Source: Gigaspora margarita (lineage: Eukaryota; Glomeromycota; Glomeromycetes; Diversisporales; Gigasporaceae). Taken from it: a stretch of DNA of 64,000 nt. The DNA lies in NCBI GenBank assembly GCA_009809945.1, contig WTPW01000147.1, positions 41,774 through 105,773 of the forward strand. Direction: 5' to 3'. Shown here in pieces: positions 11,578 to 21,949 of the stretch (position 1 is the stretch's first letter; each line of letters starts with the position of its first letter). The position numbers and the translations under genes were made by a program. Under the pieces are notes generated by a model. It was not told the DNA's origin. It saw nothing but the letters and a program-made list of their open reading frames with translations, and did no database searches.

Positions 11578-12118
11578 GTTCTCTAGGTCATATCATAGCA
11601 GTTAAATCTCTGAGGATATAAATTAAAAGGTTGACAGTTCAAATCCTGGCAATAGCAAATAAGATAAGCCCTTTAGAGAACTGAAATACTGCAAGAACCA
11701 GTGACTCAGGACATCTATAGATGGACCTATCTGAGAAGCCTTATATATTGTGCCTATGAAGCGGGCTGTGTTAGAATCCCAATTTGAAATAACTGAAGTC
11801 ACAAAATGTAGTATGAAGATCTTGTTACATGAGCTTTAGAGTGCTAATAATGAGGTAAAACTCCTTCATTGTCTTCTGGCTCTCTGGCACTTGTGCAGTA
11901 CGCCATCTTTAGAAATCTATGAGACACCCAAGAAAAATCAGCACTTATTTACTCTCTGGAGTCTACCTTCTGGTAATGATAATTTGGCAATATGACTATT
12001 CATAGCGGGTAGGAGTTCAACAGTAGGAACTCAAAAATAGTGATTGGATATACCAAGTATCCAGAGGGAATAAGTGAAAAGGAATCTGGTGAGGCGTAAT
12101 GATAGTCAAAAAAAATAT
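11578..12118 (+). mobile_element. tRNA-headed SINE, copy 1
   Basis: The head (from about 11580) reads like a tRNA promoter region: A-box-like tatcatagcagttaaatctc and B-box-like gacagttcaaatcctg. It matches the head of the 24.4-25.0 kb SINE read on the other strand. The tail ends in gtcaaaaaaaat. Near-perfect 12-bp direct repeats ataatagtttaa (11566-11577) and atagtagtttaa (12119-12130) flank it, as expected for LINE-mediated insertion. The body of ~540 bp is long for a SINE. The body phrase caggacatctatagatggac recurs in the 26.4-27.6 kb copy. Confidence 0.7.
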
Positions 12119-12375
12119 ATAGTAGTTTAAATATTTAAGCTCATAAATATTTAATAGTTAGTTGTTGGTATAAAGAATAATTTAGTGTTTTTGAATTACA
12201 GAAAATTTTGAATAATATGATTTATTTAGATTTATCCATTCTCAGTTTTGGTGCAATATAATTGTATAGCTACCTTATTATATAGTACTGAACAACAAAA
12301 TGCAACCACATTTTATTAATAAAAATTTTAAATTATTATAAGTTTTTTAAAACAAGTTAAATCAGTAAACCCTTA

Positions 12376-12828
12376 GGGCAGTGTTGTATGTTTTGGCAGT
12401 CTACAGCCTTTTTTGGCATGTTCACATCCAAAATTGTCCAAACATCCAAGATTCTCCAAAGCTTGTTCAGGCTTTAATAATTAATAAATTTGTCTAAAAA
12501 ATATATAACTATATATTTTTTTAGGTGCTGAACACATTTCAGTTAAAATTAAAATAGGTAATCATAATAAAATTTTAAGTAATTTTACTTTATCTAATTG
12601 TTCAAAAATGTCCAAAATTGTCCAAATTATTGTTAGGGATTGGAACCGTTTAACCATTTAAAAATTGCTCTATAATTCCAGGCAGAATTATGTTGGTCGT
12701 GGGCCAGAATTATTTTAATGCCAGCCAAATTAAACAGTTAAACGGTTAAATGATTAAACGATTAAGAAAAATATTAGGCAGTTCCAATTCCTAATCATTG
12801 TTCAAAGCTGTTTTGTAACAACACTGCC
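12376..12828. mobile_element. PIF/Harbinger-type MITE
   Basis: Left end gggcagtgttgt and right end acaacactgcc are inverted repeats, each flanked by TTA (12373-12375 and 12829-12831). A 3-bp TTA/TAA duplication with GGG/GGC-starting TIRs is the signature of PIF/Harbinger. Subterminal words 'ccaaaattgtccaaa' recur. It is non-autonomous and carries element E1 inside it. Right after it starts the SINE-like unit at 12841. Confidence 0.7.
12635..12792. mobile_element. Word-built TIR element E1 (10-bp TSD)
   Basis: TIRs agggattggaac (left) and aggaattggaac (right, inverted). Flanks aattattgtt (12625-12634) and aatcattgtt (12793-12802) match at 9 of 10 positions. The interior is made of the words gtttaac, gttaaac, gattaaac and ggttaaa in both directions. 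A 9-11-bp TSD is typical of Mutator-like elements, but the TIR is short and no transposase is present, so the superfamily is an inference. It is inserted in the Harbinger-type element. Confidence 0.7.
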
Positions 12829-12840
12829 TTAGAGTATAGC

Positions 12841-13414
12841 GAGTTAGAATAGTGGTCAAGTTGTTATCCCCCAAGCAGCAGGTTGTAAGTTTGAATGCCA
12901 CTCGATACTGGTTCAAAAATTAAAATTAGACTTGTGTAACTGAACTGATCTTTGTTTTGATAGGTTGGATCATGCAAAAATCTGTAACTTGGGTTGTACT
13001 ATTAAAATAGAAAATCCTGGAAATAGGATCATGTAATGCCTAGAAAGAATGAAGATTGGAACTTGTTTGCAAGATCTGAGTAAAGAGGTAGTCACCTTTT
13101 AGCAGTACTATAGAACATATTTGAATTGGGTAGTTGAACCTGGAAATCTGCATTAGGGCTTTTGGGTATAGGCCCTCACAGGACCCTGAACAATTTATGA
13201 ACAGCTAACAATTTTAAAAAATTGTTATATATTTCTAAAATTGGAAAAGATTTATAGAAAAACAGTCAAAACTAAGTATTAATATTACTAAATATAAAAA
13301 AGATCTACAAAAAAATAGTTAAAAATAAGCAAAAGCAAATTGTCACCCATTTATATATAGCTCAGGGTCCTGCCCTCACCAACCAGACCACTAGAGTTGT
13401 ACTAGAAAAAAAAA
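12841..13414 (+). mobile_element. tRNA-headed SINE-like unit
   Basis: The head has A-box-like ttagaatagtggtcaagttg and B-box-like gtaagtttgaatgccac at tRNA-like spacing; the unit ends in agaaaaaaaaatcat near 13405. A different head from the copy at 11.6 kb suggests a second SINE subfamily. I could not read a clear TSD. A small TIR element interrupts it (13179-13372). Confidence 0.5.
13179..13372. mobile_element. Small TIR element with 6-bp TSD
   Basis: TIRs caggaccctga at the left and tcagggtcctg at the right are perfect over 11 bp. The flanks repeat ccctca (13173-13178 and 13373-13378). Removing the element and one flank restores a continuous SINE-like sequence. A 6-bp duplication fits none of the commonest superfamilies, so I leave it unassigned. 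Confidence 0.6.
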
Positions 13415-13419
13415 TCATA

Positions 13420-15060
13420 TATTAAAGAAGTATGAACCAAGAAAAAGAAGACCATAAGGGCATCCTAAAGTCTGGCTAACCAATCCTTCTGGGTAACTGA
13501 ATTGGGAGTTTTGTAAATTACTAGTAATATACTTATAAAGATAAAGCAATAAGGTACTGGTTTCAATCTAGATTTCTACCTCTTTAGAAAAATACTAGAG
13601 ACTAAAGCAACTATTGCAGGGAGATACTTTATGTAATTCATACTAATTACTGTGGTATGCAAGGGTCAAAAGGGATACTGTTATTTGGGCAGTATTTTGT
13701 AAAGAGGCTTGGAGGATTTGCAATTATGAAAGAGCCCACAATTAATAGTATATAAAGATACTAAAAATTGTATTAGTTGTATTTCAGTGAAGACACACTA
13801 CTTTACTACTATTTTATTTAATAAACCAGAAATTCATCTCTTTGCTTTTTAGCAAAGGAAAAACTTTGAGTATTTATACATGTTTGTCCAATATAAATAT
13901 ATACAATAATAAATAAAAAAATCTATATAATCAATATATTTGATATATGTTAATGCTAAATATAATGGCTATAATAAATATAATAAAAATAACAAATATA
14001 TAGTATTACATATATTCTAAATATCAGCTATATTAGATATGTAAATTATAACTATTAAAATTGTTATGTTCCAAATGTCTAAAATGTCAGACATGTCTGT
14101 GATTAACTCAAATATCTAGAATTAATTGAAATGTCCAATATTCTGTATTACAAATAGCGCAGTATTAGTTGACCAATAAGATTTGGGTGCAGTACATTGA
14201 TTGTAAGAACCAATCATTCAGTTTTAACTAGCTTGGGCTAGAATGGTCCAATCAAGATAATTTTGGTACCATTTGAAAGCTGGCATCGAGATAGTCACAT
14301 GATGGTAGTTTGATCAAATTTTGATAACTAGATTAGGAGTTATCACTAGTATACGTTTAGGCATTTTTAAAGGTCTAATCCTAGAGCCTGGAAACTCTAT
14401 AAAAGCAAAATAACTGTAGCAATTTAATAGTTTACACTAACTGCAAGTATATAGATAAAGGTGTAGCATATGTTACCTAAAAACTGAGTTATTAAAAAGA
14501 CAGAAACGTAGGACCTGTACCTCTGGGGCATTTTTGGGCTAAATGGTATACAGGTTATGCATATACAGGAGCTACAGTTTGTAAAACAATATATGCTATA
14601 GCAGATATCTAAAATCTAAAAATCAAATGATAGAATATGTCAAAAAAAATAAAAAATAAAATAAATAAACCCTTTGACAAATTGATAGATTTTTGCTAAA
14701 CTATATTTTTGTCAAAGAATTTTTTATTGCCTTTTGTTTTAAAGAAGTTATTAAAAGTTAAAGTTTAAATTATTTTAAAAATTGATATTTAATATAAAAA
14801 AAGAAAATATCCAATACTACAATTTTTCAACATATAGATTTTTTCATCATTTGGTACTTGTACCAATCACCAAAATGTTAATCTTTTTGTTCTCCATCAT
14901 TCATCATCAACCTGTAGATCGAATCATCAACTATATATCTATTTGTGAATATGGTTAGTTCAAAGAAAATGATCTCTCTTTTTTATTTTTGATCAGTTCG
15001 ATAAACATTAAAAATTATTGATTAAGATCATCAAAAACTTAAAAGATTGTCAATATAATA
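13420..15060. other. AT-rich stretch, no gene identified
   Basis: A block at about 13610-13860 has a TATA-like tatataaagata and aataaa, as promoters with early polyadenylation sites do, but no paired repeat was found. 14.1-14.45 kb is less AT-rich, with ccaat/attgg words and the palindrome cagacatgtctg. Neither part has a supportable open frame. Confidence 0.35.
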
Positions 15061-15070
15061 TAATGTAATG

Positions 15071-15203
15071 CCTCAGATTAATGCTGGCCTCAGACTTCGA
15101 TTAGCCTAAGTTAGGATAGGTTTATAGTAAAATTAGGGCTTAATTTAGAAAAATCATTGTTGATTAATTAATGCTGGCCAAAAAATTTGACATCTGAGGC
15201 AAG
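15071..15203. mobile_element. Possible small TIR element
   Basis: tgcctcagat at the left is matched by atctgaggca at the right, with attaatgctggcc near both. Only 10 bp of TIR and no readable TSD, so this is tentative. Confidence 0.3.
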
Positions 15204-16639
15204 CATTAATATAAGGTACAATATTAATATCCAATTTCACAAATATTTAGTTCGACTCCTTAACCTGTATCATTCATCAGTAGCACCACCACTTTTTTTT
15301 TGCATTTAACTAAGCATGATCTTCATTTCTAGCATTGATTATCTTCAACTCAAATTTAATAAATTTATCACTATTTCTATCTATTACTGTAATACTGAAT
15401 TATCCTAATTGTGTTTTTGAAAAATAGTGCAATTTATCAAAATCTATTCTTACAAACTGTACATATATGTACATACATATGTATAGATCCATATTATTTC
15501 TTTTTCCTATCACATTTTTTGCTAACATTCTTTTGTCTAGAATAGTAAGTACCAGAATTTTTTCCAGCAACTTATAATAGAGCTCATGAAAATTTTAATG
15601 CAAATTAACTTAACATTAACTTCATAATTGTTCAGAATGTTTGACAGTAACTTGCAATAGAAATCATGGTAATTCTAATACAAATTACTTAACCATAACC
15701 ACATGCAGTGTGTTACAAATATACAAGTAAAGATCTGTATCAGAATTTATACAGTAGCTTATGATCAAAAAATCACTATAATTCCAATACAAACTAATCC
15801 AACCTTAACTACATATTTTATATTACCAAAATAGTGAGTAAAATTATGTATTTAGAGTTTTTTATAGTACTGTATCTCATGATAAAATCAAATAATTCTA
15901 ATGCAAGCTATGTGTTATCAAAATAGCAAGTTCTGTAGTAAAGTTATTTATATCAACTCAACTTATTGATTCCAATATAAACCAACTAAGCTTTAACCAC
16001 ATACTGCATACACCAGAATAGTAAATTCTGTAACAATTTTTTATAGTAGCAATCATAATAATTCTAATGCAAACTAACTCAATCTCATATTGTGGGTCAC
16101 TAGATGTTCTGTAAAGAATTTTTTACAGTAGCTCATGATAGAAATCATAATAATTTTATTGCCACCTTAATCACATACTGTGTGTCACCAGAATAGAGAG
16201 TAAGTTTTGTACTAATTTTTTTTAGTAACTCATGACAAAAATTACAATAATTCCATGCAATCTAATTTACTTATAACAAAATTACAAAATGCAATCTAAC
16301 TTACTATGTACAGTGTATCACTATAACAAAGTTTTTTAAGTAGCTTATGAAAAAAATCCATAATATTTCTATTGCAAACTAACTCAATTACATATTGTAT
16401 ATCACCAAAATAGTAAGTTCTGTAACAATTTTTTGTGGTAACCCATGATAGAGTTCATGTAAATTTTAATATAAACTAATTCAAATACATGCTGTTGTTA
16501 CTAGAATAGCATGTTTTAACAGAATTTTTTTTACAGTAATTCATGCTAGAAATTATGATAATTCTGATACAAGCTAACTCAACTTAACTACTTACTGGAA
16601 TAGCAAAGTAAGTTTTGGGTTGATCTATCTCTTAATTTG

Positions 16640-17255
16640 TTATGCAGGCAAATTTGCCTGCATAAATTTTAAAATTTTAAATTTGTTAAATAAAACTTTA
16701 AATATTAATTTTAGCTATATACTTTCTAAGTAAAAATTATATTATTAGTTCTGTTTTTTCAACTTTATTATAAAATTTTTAAAATAATTAAAAAACTTTG
16801 GTGTAATAAAAGTTTAAAGTTTTTGTTTTAGAACTTTTAAATAGAATTTTTTCTTTAGATTTTCTCAAATTTTATATGTCTCCGTTTATAAAAAAAATTT
16901 TACTTCTAATACAAGTCTTAATTTTTACAAGTAAATCTCTTAAAGTGCAATAATTAAAGTTGTAATACTTTATAAACTACAATATTGTATTAGGAACTAT
17001 AATTTAAAACCAATATTTAAAGAATTTACCAAGATATTGAAATTATTTTTTTGGTTAAAAAAATTTTTTAAAATTCAATATTTTTAGCTTATAAGCAACA
17101 TAAACTTTTTGTCTTATAATATAAAATTAAATAATTCAAAAATATAATTCTTATTTTAATTATTATTATACCAAATTTTATTTAAATATTTTAAATGATT
17201 AAAAAAGTAGATCAGAGGTATATTTATAGTAATTATGCAGGCAAATTTGCCTGCA
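16640..17255. mobile_element. Insert bounded by twin 20-bp palindromes
   Basis: The perfect palindrome tgcaggcaaatttgcctgca occurs at 16643-16662 and again at 17236-17255; the first extends to 26 bp (16640-16665). About 570 bp of very AT-rich DNA lies between and is unlike the satellite on either side. The two palindromes look like the ends of an inserted element, but because a palindrome is its own inverse they could also be a duplicated site. No TSD could be read. Confidence 0.5.
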
Positions 17256-17270
17256 AATCTTTACAAACTA

Positions 17271-17472
17271 AAGGATAGTATAAATGGGCAATATAGAATT
17301 ATTATAAGATTTTAATATATAAAAACAACTATTTAAACTAATTTAAACAAATTTATAAATAGTTATGGTTAGAGTGAGGGTTATGTTTAAATTAAGGTTA
17401 GATTAGGTTAGAGTTAGAGTTTTTATATATTATAGTTTTATAATATTTCTATATTACCTACCTATACTATAG
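17271..17472. mobile_element. MITE with telomere-like core
   Basis: The two ends are ~50-bp imperfect inverted repeats (left near gatagtataaatgggcaata, right inverted tatagtataggtaggtaata, both running to 'atatataaaaac'). The middle, 17360-17425, is a degenerate run of ggttag/gggtta words. No coding; TSD not clear. Confidence 0.5.
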
Positions 17473-17800
17473 AAGATCCAAGCTTTGTATAAAAAACATA
17501 ATAGTTCCAACAAATTAACTTTATATAATTGTATGTTATCAGAATAGTAAATTCTATAACAAATTTTTTATAGTAACTCTTAATAGAAATTACAATAATT
17601 CTGATATAAACTAACTCAATCTTAACCACATGCTGTATGTTACCAGAATAGCAAGTAAGTTCTGTAACAGAATTTTACAGTTAACTTAAATAAAAAATAT
17701 AATAATTCTAATACTAATAACTTAATTTTAACTGCATACTATATATCATTAAAATAGTGAGTAAGTTCTATAACAGAATTTTTCTGATACAAACTAAATC

Positions 17801-18208
17801 AGTTATGGCACAATTTTCTGAAAGTTATTTACCTACCAACTTCTTTTCCTGACACTGTAATGCTGACATAATATTTCATTTATAGCACATTTTTTTGATA
17901 AGATATATGTTTGGCATTACATTTTTTCAACAATCCTTTTCTTAAACAAGACATTTCTCTGACAATAATTTTCTGATATATAATTCTAACTAGCTCTAAT
18001 TCTAAATTAGGCTAAATCAAGCCAATTTTACATTAAAGAAATAATTGTTGGAGAAATGTCTTATATAAGAAAATTATTGTCAAAAATATGTAATGTTGAA
18101 TATATATCTTATCAAAAAATGTGCTATAGATAAAATAGCATGTTGGCATTGCAGTGACAGAGAAATGAGTTAGTGGGTAAATAGCTTTTGGAAAATTAAG
18201 CAACAACT
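17801..18208. mobile_element. Foldback element, ~180-bp arms
   Basis: The two arms are inverted copies over most of the element: for example tatagcacatttttttgata near 17881 versus its mirror near 18115, and aagacatttctctgacaata versus its mirror near 18055. Flanks actaaatc (17793-17800) and actaaacc (18209-18216) differ by one base, giving an 8-bp TSD of hAT length; joining the flanks restores the satellite unit. No coding. Confidence 0.65.
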
Positions 18209-18610
18209 ACTAAACCATATACTGTGTATTACTAGAGTGGCAAATAAGTTTTGTACCAAGATTTTTTCAATAATCCACAATATAATCACAGTTATTCCAA
18301 TACAAATTATAATTACAAATTGTGAATTATTGAAATAGTGTGTAAGGCTATAACCAAATTTACAATAACTCATGACAAAATTATAATAATTCAAATTCAA
18401 ACTAACACACCTTAATCACATACTATGCCTTACCTGAGTAGCTAACAAGTTCTATAACAGAATTTTTTTAGTAACTCAAGATAACATAATAATTCTATAT
18501 AAACTAACTCTCTTAACAATATTCTATATGCTACTAAAATAATGAATAATTCTATAATATAATTTTTACAATAACATATGTAAACTAACTTATATACTGT
18601 ATCACCATAA

Positions 18611-18773
18611 GGGCATGCCATTTATCATATAATTTTTACCATGAATACATGGTCAGTGATAGTGATTACGTCTATATATTATATCAACAAATCAAAATTA
18701 GATAAAGGATCACACCATACATGGATAGAGGTGGCTACTAAATAAAAATATCACGTGATAAATGGCATGCCCC
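18611..18773. mobile_element. PIF/Harbinger-type MITE, family M1 copy 1
   Basis: TIRs gggcatgccatttatcat (left) and ggggcatgccatttatca (right, inverted), flanked by TAA on both sides (18608-18610, 18774-18776). The 163-bp body is a reverse-orientation match to the copy at 29356-29520 (shared atccatgtatggtgtgatc). A TAA duplication and G-rich start point to PIF/Harbinger (Tourist-like). Confidence 0.8.
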
Positions 18774-18950
18774 TAATGGCAATTTAATAATATAATTTTT
18801 GCAGTAACTATAATAGAAATCATAATAATTCTAATGCAAACTAACTCACCTTTAACCACATACTAAAATAGCAATTTCTGTAACAGAAGTTTTTATATTA
18901 GCTAATAATATAAGTTATAATAATTTTAATGCAAACTAACTTAACCTTAA

Positions 18951-19318
18951 GGATAGAGTGAACGTAGATCATTTATCATATGATTTTAGTGTTACAATGA
19001 GATTTATATAGAAAATAAAAATGTGCTACAAATAAAACTTTTTACAGTTGTTATAAATTTAGCCAAAAATTTTATAATATATAGTACAAAATACTCTTTT
19101 CATAATAGTAAAATTTTAATAAATATAGTATTTGAAAAAATTATACTTCTATATGTCGTAAAGTTTTCCTAAGTTGCTCAAAATTTCCTTAGTTACACAA
19201 AAATGAATAAAGCTGATTGGTCGAATCTATGTTGTTTACAATCATGATTGGATGATCACCTGATTTCATATGATTACAACGTGATCACTATTAAAAATGA
19301 TCTACATTCACCCTACCC
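18951..19318. mobile_element. TIR element flanked by TTAA
   Basis: TIRs ggatagagtgaacgtagatc (left) and gggtagggtgaatgtagatc (right, inverted); TTAA on both sides (18947-18950, 19319-19322). The duplication may be TTAA (piggyBac-like) or a 3-bp TTA/TAA (Harbinger-like); the sequence cannot separate these. Length 368 bp, non-coding, inside the satellite. Confidence 0.65.
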
Positions 19319-20007
19319 TTAATTGTACTCTGTGTATTATCAAAATCAAGTAAGTTCTATACCAAATTTTTACAGTAACTTAAAATGCAAAATACCTCAA
19401 CCTTAACCAAATACTTATAAGACTTTGGTTATGCGATAATAAATATCATGAAATTTGTTTTGTTGGATCAAATTATTGGCTGATGTGTATCACACAACTG
19501 CACATTTTAGCTAATTATTTGTGCTAACAGAACAAATTTTATAATATTTATCATTATATATCCAATATTGATATTATTATACAATTATATTCATGCTTTA
19601 AAAGTTATTATTGGCTAACTGATGTTTAATTCAAAATTGTTTTGCTTATGTAATTAATGTACAAAAATAACAAGAAGAAAAATTTATAATCATATGTGTT
19701 TGTATAATAAAGTGTATTATCTGGATAGCAAGGTATGTTCTGTAACAAAATTTTTACAGTAACTTACAATTCAAAATAAGTTAATATTATTTACATACTG
19801 TGCATAACCAGATAGTAAGTAAGTTCTGTAACAAAATTTTTACAATAACTCTTAATAGAAATCACAATAATTTGAATAAAACAAACTCAAATTAAATTAC
19901 ATATTTTGTCACCAAAATAACAGGTGAGTACTGTATTTTTTATATTAAATTTACAATGCATACTAATTCAACCTTACTATATATATTTTGTTACTGGATT
20001 AGCAATT

Positions 20008-20290
20008 AGGGTTCCTCAAATTCAAATCAAATCAAATATTGGGTCAATTTGAATTTGATCAAATCAAATTGATCCTGATTTGAATTTGATTTGATTCAAA
20101 TATTTGGATTTGAATTTGATTTGAATTTGAATTTTTAATAGTAATTTTCAAATCAAATCAAATATTTGTCAAATCAATCAAATTTGGTCAGATTTGAATT
20201 TGATCAAATCAAATATAGTCAAATTTGAATTTGAATTTGATCAAATATTTGATTCAAATATTTGAAGATCAAATCAAATTGTGGAACCCT
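20008..20290. mobile_element. Word-built TIR element E2 (10-bp TSD)
   Basis: Ends agggttcc and its inverse ggaaccct. A perfect 10-bp duplication attagcaatt lies at 19998-20007 and 20291-20300. The whole interior is built from tcaaatcaaat, aaatttgaat and gatttgaattt in both orientations. It shares the agggttcc end and 10-bp TSD length with E4 at 36166. No coding. Confidence 0.8.
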
Positions 20291-20777
20291 ATTAGCAATT
20301 AAGTTTTGTAACAGAATTTTTTACAATAACTTATAATATAAATTAACCCAACTTTAACCTTATACTATTTATTACTAGAATAGTGAGTAGGAATTTTCAC
20401 AGTAACTCTTAGTAAAAATCACAATAATTTGAATAAAACTATCATCACCAGAATAGCAAGTTCTATAACACTTTAATTATATATTGTATTATTGGAATAA
20501 CAAGTTTCATAACATAATTTTTTATACTAACTCATTAAAAAAAAACAATAATTTTAATGCAAACTAACTCAACCTTAACCACATATTGTGTATTAATGGA
20601 ATAGCAAGCTTTGTAACAGAATTTTTTATAGTGCCTTATTATAAGAATATATTATTTTAAAGCAAATTAACTAAATATTGACCATATACCATATGTCAAC
20701 AGAATAGCAAGCGAGTTCTGTAATAGAATTTTTTTATAATAGCTTATAGTAAATTTAACTCAGCCTTAACTATATAG

Positions 20778-21264
20778 GATAGAGTCAGGTATTATAGTAT
20801 GGGGTATCATTGTTACACTTATATTTTTTCAATATCTCTAGTGATAAGAATTGAATAAATTTAATATTATTCAGTTCATTTTGCTGAAACAAATAAAATA
20901 ATTCAATTCTATTTAAAAATTAAGAGAGGATTAGACTTCATATTGCAGTTGATACACTTTTTTTCTTTTTCCTATTTGGGTAATTTCATCAGCGAAGTAA
21001 AATATAAAAATAATACAATATTAAATATTAATATGCATATTATACCATAATACCCTCAACCTTACAAAGCATACCAGTTTTTTCAATGATTTTTGAAAGC
21101 TTAGAATATCAATTTTTTTTTAAAGTCTAGATTTTTTTTTTTATTGCTAGATAGTAAGTTGAACATTATATTGTTTTGATAAATATTGTGAACAAATATG
21201 CTTTTTATAAAAATTTTTACTATTAGCAATTCTTAAGTATACCATAATACCCAGCTCTACTTTA
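20778..21264. mobile_element. TIR element in satellite
   Basis: Inverted ends tagagtcaggtattatagta and tagagctgggtattatggta. The flanks both read ctatatag (20770-20777, 21265-21272), a possible 8-bp TSD, though this word is itself a palindrome. The body is AT-rich and non-coding. Confidence 0.55.
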
Positions 21265-21272
21265 CTATATAG

Positions 21273-21516
21273 AGGTGAGTCAGTAGAAGAGGAACAAATC
21301 ATTTTTAGTAAAATTGTTTTAATTTTTAAATTAAAATATCTTGATAACTATATAATCAAATTTGCTAAAAAAAAATTTATTTTAATCTTGAAATTATATA
21401 GAATTAAAATAAAATAAATTTATTAAATTTATTAAGATAGTTGTTAAGATATTTAAGCTTAAAGTCAAGAAAACTTTTACTTAGAAAAAATTTGGCCCTT
21501 TTCTACTAACTCACCC
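21273..21516. mobile_element. MITE adjacent to the previous element
   Basis: Inverted ends aggtgagtcagtagaagagg and gggtgagttagtagaaaagg; the satellite resumes directly after (catatatcaacagaataa). About 245 bp, AT-rich. TSD uncertain because the site is a run of tata. Confidence 0.6.
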
Positions 21517-21949
21517 CATATATCAACAGAATAAATATGTTATATAACAAAATTTTTTAGTAGAAATTGCAATAATTTTAATGAAAACCAGCTATATACA
21601 TACTGTATGTTACTAGAATTTTAAGTTAGTTCTGTAATAGAATTTCTTATAGTAATGCATAATGCAACTCAACTACATAAGTCCATACTTACTAGAATTT
21701 TTTATAGTAACTCAAAATAGAATCATAAAAATTTGATGCAAACTTAACTTTAACCAATTCTGTGTATTAGCAGAATAATAAGTTCTATAACAGTATTTTT
21801 TACTATAGTATATGATAGAGCTCATACTAATTCCAATATAAACAAACACAACCATAACTACATAATGTATGTTACCAGGATAGTGGTAAGTTTTGTAATA
21901 ATTTATTTATTATATTAATGCATGATCATCAGTGAATTATATATATGTA

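Larger units (their letters stand above)
15540..21905 (+). repeat. Satellite array, plus orientation, with insertions
   Basis: A degenerate ~90-110-bp unit runs for 6.4 kb. Its order is: accagaatagtaagttctg, taacagaattttttacagta, actcatgatagaaatcataa, taattctaatgcaaactaac, tcaaccttaaccacatactg. The array is broken by inserted elements at about 16.64-17.47, 17.80-18.21, 18.61-18.77, 18.95-19.32, 20.01-20.29 and 20.78-21.52 kb. A further non-satellite stretch lies at 19.42-19.71 kb. The same monomer in opposite orientation forms the array at 7.34-8.83 kb. The open frame at 18170-18400 on the minus strand is a by-product. Confidence 0.8.

Noticed and set aside
13610-13880. Possible solo LTR (TATA-like and aataaa signals)
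   Set aside because: No second copy in the window and no clear TG...CA ends with a direct repeat.
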